8,080 bases of DNA from Oscillospiraceae bacterium (GCA_015063445.1 SVUD01000065.1:1-8080); one strand, 5' to 3'; shown: positions 1 through 7,435, counted from the first letter of the stretch. Notes: a model not told the origin generated them from the letters alone. Translations and numbers: made by a program.

Positions 1-167
1 TTTTACTTTGTAATGAGTTTTTCAAAGTTCTTTAACGAGATTCCTTCGCACTTTTCAGTGCAATTCAGAAATTTCTTTGTTGTTCAATTTTCAATGATCA
101 AGCGACTAATACTTCGTATTAATCTGCACATATTTGAGAGCAGAAGTTGTCCTTCCGCAAATGTGCT
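1..167 (-). ncRNA. Structured leader transcript, probably of an rRNA operon beyond the left edge
   Basis: The roughly 166 nt downstream of the strong promoter contain no convincing reading frame but several hairpins in minus-strand RNA. One is a 5'-terminal stem pairing 158-166 with 126-136 (two-base bulge). The second is a five-pair AATAC/GTATT hairpin at 108-120. The third is a GCACU/AGUGC stem closed by a GAAA tetraloop at 48-61. The minus-strand stretch at about 16-33 contains CTTTGAAAA, resembling the core of the boxA antitermination site of Bacillus rrn leaders, and a similar TTGAAAATTGAAC string lies at about 84-96. Together these suggest the 16S leader of an rrn operon transcribed out of the window. 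No rRNA gene body is visible, so this is an inference. Confidence 0.5.
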
Positions 168-172
168 TTATT

Positions 173-240
173 ATTCTATCACACAAATATTAATTTGTCA
201 ACCCCATTTTTGAATTTTTTTCGATTTTTTTGATTTTTCT
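173..240 (-). promoter_or_regulatory. Strong sigma-A promoter with A-tract UP element, rRNA-operon-like
   Basis: Read on the minus strand, a perfect -35 TTGACA (196-201) and a -10 TAGAAT (173-178) are separated by exactly 17 bp, and a TGA just before the -10 gives an extended -10. Upstream of the -35, four A-tracts of 5-7 bases (plus-strand T runs at about 207-211, 215-221, 225-231 and 234-238) repeat every 8-10 bp. This is an UP-element or curved-DNA arrangement typical of stable-RNA promoters. Transcription should start near 166-167 and run left. The promoter itself is plain from sequence; the rRNA assignment is inferred from its strength and the leader that follows. It could instead drive a tRNA cluster or a highly expressed protein gene. 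Confidence 0.8.
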
Positions 241-314
241 TGTTTATCTTTGAATACCGACATTAAATTCATACAAAATACAAACAATAAAAGAAAAGAT
301 ATACGGAGATTTAT

Positions 315-938
315 ATGACATCTATATTTTTCAGAACAGCTATAATTTTTGCCGTTTTATCTATCTGCATGAAGGTTATGGGAAAAAGGGAGATAGGAGA
401 GCTTGAGGTTGGAGAGCTTGTTACGACACTGCTCGTTTCCGAAATATGCTCCATTCCGATAGATGATCCGGATATACCTCTTATGAATGCTATAATACCC
501 GTTATTTTTATTGTTTCCTGCGAAATAATAATATCTTTTATAAAAAACAAATCCCAAGCCTTAAAGAAAATTATTGACGGCAGCGCGACCTATTTAATCA
601 AGAACGGCAAAATAAATCAAAAGGCGTTTGCGGACAACAGAATTTCAATAGAAGAATTCTTTGCCGCCATAAGACAAAACGGAGCCGGGCGAATATCCGA
701 TATAGAATACTGTATTCTCGAGGCGAACGGAAAAATTTCGGTTATTAAAAAAGATTCGGCTATAAGCCATATCGTGATAAGCGACGGAGAACCCGTATAC
801 GACCTCATCAAAAAAAGAGGGCTTGACGAAAAATGGTTAAAAAAGCAGCTCGGCAATATCAGTGAAGGAGACGTTTTTTTGATGACGCTCGACGATGACG
901 GTACAGTAAATATAATATTAAAGGAAGAAAAACAATGA
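315..938 (+). CDS. DUF421 family (YetF-like) membrane protein
   Basis: A 207-residue protein with hydrophobic segments at about 4-21, 36-47 and 57-76, then a soluble C-terminal part. The DUF421 signature is clear: MGKREIGEL at 22-30, the acidic/proline stretch IPIDDPDIPL at 47-56, and the cytosolic block with YLIKNGKI (83-90), an RISIEEFFAAIR-like helix and ILEANGKISVI (124-134). The length is near that of typical family members (about 210-230), so it looks complete. The biochemical role of DUF421 proteins is not established; members are common in spore-forming Firmicutes. The start is fixed by GGAG at 305-308, six bases before the ATG. Possible -35/-10 pairs lie at 240-268 (TTGTTT/TTAAAT) or 250-277 (TTGAAT/TACAAA), both weak. 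It overlaps the next gene by ATGA and is divergent from the strong promoter on its left. Confidence 0.9.
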   Translation: MTSIFFRTAIIFAVLSICMKVMGKREIGELEVGELVTTLLVSEICSIPIDDPDIPLMNAIIPVIFIVSCEIIISFIKNKSQALKKIIDGSATYLIKNGKINQKAFADNRISIEEFFAAIRQNGAGRISDIEYCILEANGKISVIKKDSAISHIVISDGEPVYDLIKKRGLDEKWLKKQLGNISEGDVFLMTLDDDGTVNIILKEEKQ

Positions 939-1297
939 AAGCCGCCGCCATTTCTCTCGCGGTACTGATAACGGTATTGGTCACCGTAATATTAAACTCG
1001 ATTTTAGTTTCAAACAGTATACAAAAAATCACGGAAAGACTCGAAAATGCGCCGTCCAATCTTGAAAGCTATGAGATATATTCAGAAATTTTTGAGGACT
1101 ATATGAAAAAGCAACGTTATATCGGATTAACGGTGAGTCATGAGGATCTTACTAATATAGAACGTGAATTCAATGAAATAATCGGCTCAATAGAAGCCGA
1201 GGACGAGGAAAGCCTCATAATAGCAAAAAGCCGTTTGATAGGCGCGCTTTCTCACCTAAAACGGCTTTCCGGCATAAATGCCGACAGTATTTTTTAA
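935..1297 (+). CDS. DUF4363 family protein, single-pass membrane
   Basis: A 120-residue protein with one N-terminal hydrophobic segment (about 4-26, probably a signal anchor) followed by a charged, mainly helical domain, expected outside the membrane, that contains repeated Glu-rich helices and ends in a LIGALSHLKRLSGI helix. This layout and the position directly after a DUF421 gene match DUF4363, a family of unknown function that often accompanies DUF421 in Clostridia. Its ATG shares ATGA with the stop of the upstream gene, and AGGA at 922-925 lies nine bases before the start, so translation is probably coupled and the two products may work as a pair at the membrane. The stop codon directly abuts the stop of the convergent gene on the other strand. 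Confidence 0.75.
   Translation: MKAAAISLAVLITVLVTVILNSILVSNSIQKITERLENAPSNLESYEIYSEIFEDYMKKQRYIGLTVSHEDLTNIEREFNEIIGSIEAEDEESLIIAKSRLIGALSHLKRLSGINADSIF
1270..1295 (+). terminator. Possible weak terminator inside the end of the DUF4363 gene
   Basis: CGGCA (1270-1274) pairs with TGCCG (1279-1283) around a TAAA loop, and a run of six T (1290-1295) follows after six intervening bases. It lies within the last codons of the upstream gene. The gap between stem and T-run is longer than in standard intrinsic terminators, so termination may be inefficient. It is the only candidate at this convergent junction. Confidence 0.35.
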
Positions 1298-1993
1298 TTA
1301 TCTGAACTCGGTCATATCCTCTCGGTATGCGTTCGTTCTCATAATGCTATAGTTTTCAGCAACGAGATCTCCCGACGAAAGAATTCCGCATTTTTCCTTT
1401 AAAACCTTAACGATATATTCGGGGTTGAGAAACGCAGACGCATCAGCTGAAAGAACACAATTTATTCGGATTTTTCCGCCGTCAAGCTTCACATCCGCGC
1501 TCTTGACGAGCGGCTTGATATCAACCGTAGTCTCACCGCTTTTGGTCTTTTTAAGAATAGGCAGGGAATCTTCGGAAAGAGCCGCCTTGCATTTTGCGGC
1601 TAAAGCTTCGTCAGCGCCTGCGGTGTTTATAGAAATTTCATACGAAAGCCAACGGAGAGCTGTCATTTTGTTTTCCGGGTAATAAGCCTCAATCGCCTGC
1701 ATTTGTAAAGTCATATTTGCATTCAAGGCATTTATCGCATCCTCGGGACGTATTTTTTCGGTTAAGCGAATGTCCATAAATTCGCACACGCTTTCCGTTC
1801 CTATCGAAAGCGGAGCAGCAAATGTGAGCTTTGGCTTAGGGTTAAAGCCCTCGGTATACCAAAGCGGGAGCTTTGCTCTTACAATGACCTTCATCATAGT
1901 TCTGACGAGGTCAAGATGCGATATATATTGCAGGCTTCCAACCTTGCAAAACTTAACACGGAGTGTGATTGGAGTATTATTTACTTGCACCAT
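1298..1993 (-). CDS. TIGR03936 / DUF2344 radical-SAM-linked protein
   Basis: A 231-residue protein recognised by the conserved N-terminal block: LQYISHLDL at 21-29, a basic helix with RAKLPLWYTEGF at 39-50, then NPKPKLTFAAPLSIG at 51-65 followed by ESVCEFMDI. This matches the DUF2344 family (TIGR03936), whose members lie beside, or are fused to, TIGR03960 radical SAM proteins. No CxxxCxxC cluster is present, so it is not itself a radical SAM enzyme. It is probably a partner or substrate-binding subunit; the reaction is unknown. The ATG at 1993 is supported by GGAGG (2003-2007, minus strand) nine bases upstream, lying inside the preceding gene, and the two genes overlap by 13 nt. It is the last gene of the operon and ends against the convergent DUF4363 gene with no spacer and no clear terminator of its own. 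Confidence 0.88.
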   Translation of the reverse strand: MVQVNNTPITLRVKFCKVGSLQYISHLDLVRTMMKVIVRAKLPLWYTEGFNPKPKLTFAAPLSIGTESVCEFMDIRLTEKIRPEDAINALNANMTLQMQAIEAYYPENKMTALRWLSYEISINTAGADEALAAKCKAALSEDSLPILKKTKSGETTVDIKPLVKSADVKLDGGKIRINCVLSADASAFLNPEYIVKVLKEKCGILSSGDLVAENYSIMRTNAYREDMTEFR

Positions 1994-3834
1994 ACGTTCT
2001 TTCCTCCAAGCTTATTCGCGCCGCATCCGTTACAATGCTCCGCGCACGAAGGAGTGGTTTTTCCCTCATACGCTTTATTTCTTTCACGAAGCAGATATTC
2101 CTTAGTAACGCCCGCGTCAATTATATCCCACGGAAGAATCTCATCGGTGGAATATCCTCTTGTGGTGTAGAAATCGGGATCAACGCCCGCTTTTTCAAAC
2201 GAGCTCATCCAACGGTCGTAATCGAAATACTCGTCCCAAGCATCGAATATCGCTCCGTCGTTAACGGCAATCTCAATAGCCTTTGCAAGACGTCTGTCTC
2301 CCCTTGCGAGAACCCCCTCAACTCTCGATACCTTTGCATCGTGGTATGTATATCTTATTCTTCTATCCGTGATTGACTCACGCAAAAGCTTCTGCTTACG
2401 CTCGAGATCATCAAGGCTATCCTGCTTTTCCCACTGGAACGGAGTGAAGGGCTTCGGAATAAAGCACGAAACACTTATCGTCACGCTTATTCCGCCCTGA
2501 GGGCGCTCGGGCTTGGGGATAGCAAAATAACACTCTACAACAGTTTTTCCCGTATTCGCTATTCCGACTATATCCTCATCGGTTTCGGTAGGAAGTCCGC
2601 TCATAAAATAAAGCTTGACACTATTTTTTCCGCCCTTAAGCGCTATTCCAACGGCGCGTTTAAGGTCCTCCTCGGTAACGTTTTTATTGATAACGTCACG
2701 AAGTCTTTGCGTGCCCGCTTCGGGGGCGAAGGTGAGTCCACCCGTTCTCACGCTCGAAATTTTCTTCATAAGCTCCTCGGAGAAGCTATCGAGTCTGAGC
2801 GAGGGCAATGAGAGGCTTACGTGAGCATCGTCTGTCCATTCAAGAAGACCGTCCGTTAACTCACGCAGCTTCGAATAATCGCTTATGGAAAGAGATATCA
2901 AGGAGATTTCCTCGTATCCTGTGTTCTCGTAAAGACACTTGGCAAGCTTACAGAGTGTTTCGGGAGATTTTTCACGGATAGGACGGTATACCATTCCCGC
3001 CTGGCAGAATCTGCAGCCGCGTATACAGCCTCTGTAAACCTCTAAAACTATTCTGTCGTGAACGGTTTCAACGTAAGGCATAACAAGCTTCTCGGGATAG
3101 GAAACCTTATCAAGATCGGCAATGATACGCTTTTTGATCTTCATAGGAGCGCCCGGCACATTCGGGGTAACGCTTTTAATAGTTCCGTCATCGTTGTAAG
3201 CAATGTCGTAGAACGAGGGAATGTAAACGCCCTCTATGGCGGAGGCTCGCTTTAAGAATTCGCTTCTCGTATAGCTTCCGTCCTTTTTCATATCTATGTA
3301 GAGACGTGAAATTTCCACAAGGACCTCTTCTCCCTCTCCTACGTTGATGAGGTCAAAGAAATCGGCAATCGGCTCCGCATTGTAAACACACGGACCGCCC
3401 GCAATTATTATTGGATCATTTTCGGATCTATCCCTCGAGTATATCGGAATACCCGCAAGCTTAAGCATTGCCACGGAGGTGGTATAGCAAAGCTCGTACT
3501 GCAAGGAAAATCCAACGAGATCAAAGCTCGAAACGGGATCGCCGCTTTCAACCGCGGAAAGAGGTATGCCGTATTCGCGCATTTTTTCTATCATATCCGG
3601 CCAAGGAGCGTAAACACGTTCGCACCAGATATCCTTTTCCTTATTCAAGACATCATAGAGTATTCTGACACCGAGGTTTGACATACCGATCTCATACGTA
3701 TCGGGAAAAACAAAGGCAAAGCGGCAATCGATCTCGTCCTTGTTTTTTATAATACTGTTGTACTCACCTCCGATGTATCTTCCCGGCTTCGAAACCGATT
3801 TGAGAACGGAGGAAATATCTTTATTCGTCTGCAT
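1981..3834 (-). CDS. TIGR03960 family B12-binding-like / radical SAM protein
   Basis: A 617-residue protein. Residues about 35-180 form a cobalamin-binding-like Rossmann domain (FVFPDTYEIGMSNLG at 41-55, then AGGPC and VGEGEE) but show no DxHxxG motif, so classical base-off B12 binding is doubtful. The radical SAM core follows, with the [4Fe-4S] motif C270-x3-C274-x2-C277 in the context RGCIRGCRFCQAG. Downstream are GLTFAPEAGTQRLR (366-379), a KLYFMSGLPTETDED segment and a FIPKPFTPFQW motif (458-468). The C-terminus holds Cys597, Cys601 and Cys604, plus Cys616. Length and motifs fit TIGR03960, which is genomically tied to TIGR03936; the substrate is unknown, and a role near RNA or ribosome maturation is suggested only by neighbours. 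AGGA lies eight bases before the ATG. The start overlaps the upstream gene by 14 nt, the end overlaps the downstream gene by 13 nt. Confidence 0.92.
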   Translation of the reverse strand: MQTNKDISSVLKSVSKPGRYIGGEYNSIIKNKDEIDCRFAFVFPDTYEIGMSNLGVRILYDVLNKEKDIWCERVYAPWPDMIEKMREYGIPLSAVESGDPVSSFDLVGFSLQYELCYTTSVAMLKLAGIPIYSRDRSENDPIIIAGGPCVYNAEPIADFFDLINVGEGEEVLVEISRLYIDMKKDGSYTRSEFLKRASAIEGVYIPSFYDIAYNDDGTIKSVTPNVPGAPMKIKKRIIADLDKVSYPEKLVMPYVETVHDRIVLEVYRGCIRGCRFCQAGMVYRPIREKSPETLCKLAKCLYENTGYEEISLISLSISDYSKLRELTDGLLEWTDDAHVSLSLPSLRLDSFSEELMKKISSVRTGGLTFAPEAGTQRLRDVINKNVTEEDLKRAVGIALKGGKNSVKLYFMSGLPTETDEDIVGIANTGKTVVECYFAIPKPERPQGGISVTISVSCFIPKPFTPFQWEKQDSLDDLERKQKLLRESITDRRIRYTYHDAKVSRVEGVLARGDRRLAKAIEIAVNDGAIFDAWDEYFDYDRWMSSFEKAGVDPDFYTTRGYSTDEILPWDIIDAGVTKEYLLRERNKAYEGKTTPSCAEHCNGCGANKLGGKNVWCK

Positions 3835-6499
3835 TGTTTTTATCCTTTTTGCGTATCTTAAAGCATCTTCTGCTGCTTATCGCAAGAGCGATACTCCAGC
3901 AAATCTGCCATAACGAAAGTAAAACGGTAGGCAAGCTTGATATCATATTGGTAAACGCTATCATTACGGCAAGTCCCGCTCCCGCAGCAGCAGCCGAAAG
4001 CTCGGTTACGGCTATTACCGACTGGAAGTGAATGTACTTCTTGGCTGTAAGAATGAGATTTATCGCAGAGGTCTTTTCGCCCTTTATAACCATTGACGAA
4101 TTTATTCTGCTGTAAACCTCGGGTTCTTTTATAGCGGTGTACTTTCTCATAACTCTGATAACGTCGCTGCCGCCCGTGAGTATACGCATAAATTCATTGT
4201 TTATGTTAAAGTCTCTCGTGTAGACGAGTGGAACAATACCCTTTTCTCTCATTGAGGAGAGAAGAAGCGCAAACTCCTCGGAGAATGAATAGTGAACGGT
4301 ATACGTTGCGAAGAATTCTCCGTTTGAGGCTGCGTATATAACTCTTGTGCTGCCAACCTTTATATCGTTGGTGGTTGGGATTTTTACATTATGGCGCTTC
4401 ATATAACGCGCGGTTCCCGCCATAACACGTTCACCCTCAACTATACCCGAAACACCGTCGTCTTCAATCGCAACGTCTTTTGCGGGAGCGTATTTTTTAT
4501 TGAGAGCATTTTCGAACACTCTGCACAAGGGTCCGCCTACGGCCGCAAATAACGACGCCATTTTTCTCATAGTATCCTGATAATCATTCCTTCTGTCACT
4601 TGCGCTCTTGAAGGTTACGTCATCGGGACCGAACACCTCGGTATCCTCAAACGTTACTACGTCAACGTCTGAATAGTCCACAAGCGCTGCCTCGCCTATT
4701 ATCGCGCTATCTGAATTTATCGCCTCACGCTCTGCATCCGCATAAGGCAGCTTATGCGAAAGAATTGTAAAGGCGGGCATGGAAAGCGAAACAGTAAGCG
4801 CAAAGGCGGAAAGCGCGCTTACAGGACCTCCGGAGGGCACAAAGAACATAACCGTACCGCTAACAAGGGCAATTCCAAAGCTTATCGCAAGAATAATGAG
4901 ATTACTCCTGGATTTCTCGGTTCTTCTATACGCGTTGGAATAGAATCCCGATACGAAGGGAGTTGAAAAAACTCTTGCGCATCTGGATCTGTATTCGTCC
5001 ACAAGACCGTCAAGAGCTATGTTTTCGAGCTCGAGATTGCGCGTCAGCGGCTTATCAAGCACATACTTGTTTCCTTTTTCCGATACGAGCTTAAACGCCA
5101 TAAAACTCGCATTATGTAAAGAATAGGTTGCATAAATGCTATTGATCGCCATTATTACATACACCGAAGCCAAAAGCGGATACCCGCCTCCGATAGGCGC
5201 TATTATAGCCATCGAAATTTCGTACGCAAATATGGTTATTCCCACGATAGCGCTCGAAAGCTCTGGTGTGATGCTTCCGAAAATCAGGTGCTTCAGCGCC
5301 CTGCCGGTCTCCGGCAAGGTTAAGAGGAACACGCTCGCAATAAGGCACGCATCTATTACCGCAGGCGCGCCAAAATTGAGTCCTATTCCAAAGTAGAAGC
5401 AAATTCTGCGCTCGAAGATGTCAAACAAAACCGTCACAATTCCAAGAAGAATCGCAACAGTAAATCTGATTTTTACGGACATTATAAGGTCAAGAAATCT
5501 ATCCTTGAACGCCTCTCGCATTGAGAACGAATTATATTCGCTCATATCGCTCGCGTTCACCTTTTCTTTTGCGTTATAGCCCTCGGGAACAACCCTTTCT
5601 CCCGCTATTTCGCTGTGAACTACGAACTCTTCCTTTTCCTCCCTCACGAGATCGGTATATTTTGCATTTTTGCCGATATACTCGGCACGGGGAGCGATTT
5701 CCTCCTCTACCATACTGATAATAGAGGGCTCTTCCTCCTTCTTATGAACGTCTTCCCATTCACGTCCCGTAAGCTCGGTTATTTCACCGCGCTCCTTTTC
5801 TTCGCTGTCAATTTCGGCGGCGGGCTCTTCCTTGGACTGATTAGCATTATCGGAAAACTTGAATACGTTTAAATTTTCCTTATTGGTGCCCTTTATTCCG
5901 TTGACCTTAACAACGATAGCATCCGGAACGTTGCTTTTTATTTCCGCCGTGGGATCGTTAACGTCAAAATGATCCTCACCCGTTTTTCTTTTGGTAACCG
6001 TTATCTGAGAGATATTTCCGTACGAATGATCGTTTATATTTTCATATTCATCCACGCGCTCATTAACTACGGTTTTCTTCTTTTCCTCGACGGCGTAATT
6101 GTTTTCCGTAACCTCGGTAAATCTCGGCACGTATGCCTTCCAAATGGTAGAAACATACTCGTCAGATGGCATTTTCTCCAGCCCCTCCGACTGCTCGGCA
6201 ATATCAAATACGTCGGGAATTATAAACTCTCCGTCATCTTCGATCTCATCTATAGCGTCTGCGGTAGCGGAAACGTCAGCTACCGGCTCTTCGTTTGCCA
6301 TATCAAATACGGAAAACTCAAGCTCGGGCTCCGCTGCTTCGGCATCATCCGTATTTTCAAAGACAAGTCCTGTTTTGGGTATCGGCGCGTCAAACTGGAA
6401 TTCAATAGATCCGTCTTCGTTTTTACTGACGTTTGCCGCCGAAGGATCAATATTCATTTTTTCAAAAAGATCTCTCACGTTTTCTCTTTTTTCATCCAT
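3821..6499 (-). CDS. Degenerate P1B-type ATPase-like membrane protein with long acidic N-terminal tail
   Basis: An 892-residue protein. Residues 1-340 are rich in Asp, Glu and Lys with no clear fold, probably disordered and cytosolic. The remainder has helices at about 346-362, 376-396, 415-435, 440-460, 533-554, 559-582, 825-848 and 855-876: the 4+2+2 plan of heavy-metal P-type ATPases. The P/N region aligns by eye: VTFEDTEVF (615-623) sits at the V-x-F-DKTGTLT site, VGGPL (654-658) at SEHPL, DDGVSGIVEGERVMAG (680-695) at the GxG segment, YTRD (760-763) at the TGD site. Catalytic residues are lost: Asp to Glu618, Lys to Asp619, CPC to MPA (574-576), and no GDGxND or TGE. The actuator loop (about 461-531) is short. 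Ion pumping by the normal cycle looks impossible; a scaffold, sensor or regulatory role is speculation. GGAGG eight bases upstream supports the start, which overlaps the preceding gene by 8 nt. Confidence 0.82.
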   Translation of the reverse strand: MDEKRENVRDLFEKMNIDPSAANVSKNEDGSIEFQFDAPIPKTGLVFENTDDAEAAEPELEFSVFDMANEEPVADVSATADAIDEIEDDGEFIIPDVFDIAEQSEGLEKMPSDEYVSTIWKAYVPRFTEVTENNYAVEEKKKTVVNERVDEYENINDHSYGNISQITVTKRKTGEDHFDVNDPTAEIKSNVPDAIVVKVNGIKGTNKENLNVFKFSDNANQSKEEPAAEIDSEEKERGEITELTGREWEDVHKKEEEPSIISMVEEEIAPRAEYIGKNAKYTDLVREEKEEFVVHSEIAGERVVPEGYNAKEKVNASDMSEYNSFSMREAFKDRFLDLIMSVKIRFTVAILLGIVTVLFDIFERRICFYFGIGLNFGAPAVIDACLIASVFLLTLPETGRALKHLIFGSITPELSSAIVGITIFAYEISMAIIAPIGGGYPLLASVYVIMAINSIYATYSLHNASFMAFKLVSEKGNKYVLDKPLTRNLELENIALDGLVDEYRSRCARVFSTPFVSGFYSNAYRRTEKSRSNLIILAISFGIALVSGTVMFFVPSGGPVSALSAFALTVSLSMPAFTILSHKLPYADAEREAINSDSAIIGEAALVDYSDVDVVTFEDTEVFGPDDVTFKSASDRRNDYQDTMRKMASLFAAVGGPLCRVFENALNKKYAPAKDVAIEDDGVSGIVEGERVMAGTARYMKRHNVKIPTTNDIKVGSTRVIYAASNGEFFATYTVHYSFSEEFALLLSSMREKGIVPLVYTRDFNINNEFMRILTGGSDVIRVMRKYTAIKEPEVYSRINSSMVIKGEKTSAINLILTAKKYIHFQSVIAVTELSAAAAGAGLAVMIAFTNMISSLPTVLLSLWQICWSIALAISSRRCFKIRKKDKNNADE

Positions 6500-7394
6500 C
6501 TACCGCGCCTCCCTTCCGTCTTTGATTCGCAGCCACCGAAAGAACCACCGCAGCCGCGCAAGAAACATTCATAGAATTAACCTTTCCGTACATAGGAACG
6601 GAAATTACAAAATCGCATTTTTCCTTAACCAATCTCGATATGCCGTCTCCTTCGCTGCCGAGCACTATGCCCACAGCTCCGGTAAGATTGGTTTCGTATA
6701 TAGACTCACCGTCCATATCCGCGGCATAAAACCACACTCCTCGCTCTTTAAGCTCGTCTATAGTCTGAGAAAGATTTGTGACTTTAGCTATACGCATATG
6801 CATTATTGCGCCCGCAGATGCCTTCGCAACGGTGGGAGTTAAGCCTACCGCTCTGCGCTTTGGAATAATTATTCCGTGCGCGCCCATACACTCCGCGCTT
6901 CTGATAATCGCCCCAAGATTATGAGGATCCTCTACTCCGTCAAGCAATACTATAAACGGAGGTTCGCCCTTTTCCTCAGCGTATTCAAATATCTCATCGA
7001 TAGTCGAATAATTCTGCTCGGAGGCAAGAGCTATAATTCCCTGGTGACGCGCGTTTGCGCACATCCTGTCCATTTTCTGCTTATCGAGCTCAACAATCGG
7101 TATTTTTCTCTCGGAGGCAATACCGATAAGAACGTTTATAGAGCCCTCACGCTCGCCCTTCTGAACGTATATTTTTTCCACGTCACGTCCATCGGCAAGC
7201 AGCTCTTTGACGGCATTTCTTCCGACCGCAAGTCCTTCTCTTACCTCGAGATTGTCTTCTTTTTCGTAATTGTTGACACCTCTGCCGTTTTCTTTAGAAG
7301 ACTTGTATCCGCCGTTTCTTTTAAAGTTATATTCGCTTTTCTTTGGAAAATTATATCCGTTGCCATCAGACTTTTTAACGTTTCTGTAGTCCAT
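6492..7394 (-). CDS. rlmB: RlmB-type SpoU/TrmH 23S rRNA (guanosine-2'-O-)-methyltransferase
   Basis: A 300-residue protein. Residues 1-50 are a basic Lys/Asn/Gly/Tyr-rich extension. Residues about 54-125 form the SpoU substrate-binding domain (LAVGRNAVKELL, then ARHQGIIALAS). The SPOUT methyltransferase domain carries all three motifs: motif 1 DPHNLGAIIRSAECMGAHG (156-174, Asn159 and Arg165), motif 2 IVLGSEGDGIS (243-253) and motif 3 VPMYGKVNSMNVSCAAAV (266-283). The family transfers a methyl group from SAM to a ribose 2'-OH, in RlmB G2251 of 23S rRNA; the exact target cannot be read from sequence because TrmH-like paralogues look alike. The ATG at 7394 is preferred: AAGGGA lies seven bases upstream. 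An earlier in-frame ATG at 7445 would lie across the -10 region. It is the first gene of the operon and overlaps the next by 8 nt. Confidence 0.88.
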   Translation of the reverse strand: MDYRNVKKSDGNGYNFPKKSEYNFKRNGGYKSSKENGRGVNNYEKEDNLEVREGLAVGRNAVKELLADGRDVEKIYVQKGEREGSINVLIGIASERKIPIVELDKQKMDRMCANARHQGIIALASEQNYSTIDEIFEYAEEKGEPPFIVLLDGVEDPHNLGAIIRSAECMGAHGIIIPKRRAVGLTPTVAKASAGAIMHMRIAKVTNLSQTIDELKERGVWFYAADMDGESIYETNLTGAVGIVLGSEGDGISRLVKEKCDFVISVPMYGKVNSMNVSCAAAVVLSVAANQRRKGGAVDG

Positions 7395-7435
7395 TTTTAA
7401 GTCCCTTTTTGTAATGCGTATGATTTTACAGTATA

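Noticed and set aside
274..287. Shared 14-mer CAAAATACAAACAA at 274-287 and 7740-7753, considered as a long direct repeat or element boundary
   Set aside because: It is AT-rich, does not extend beyond 14 bases, and no mobile-element genes lie between the copies; probably coincidence.
3821..6499. Annotating the 892-residue protein as a working heavy-metal efflux ATPase
   Set aside because: The phosphorylation Asp, the CPC site, the GDGxND hinge and the TGE motif are all missing, so transport activity cannot be claimed.
5969..6842. Long plus-strand open frames across the rlmB/pseudo-ATPase junction
   Set aside because: They are antisense shadows of two well-supported minus-strand genes, with biased low-complexity translations and no start signals.
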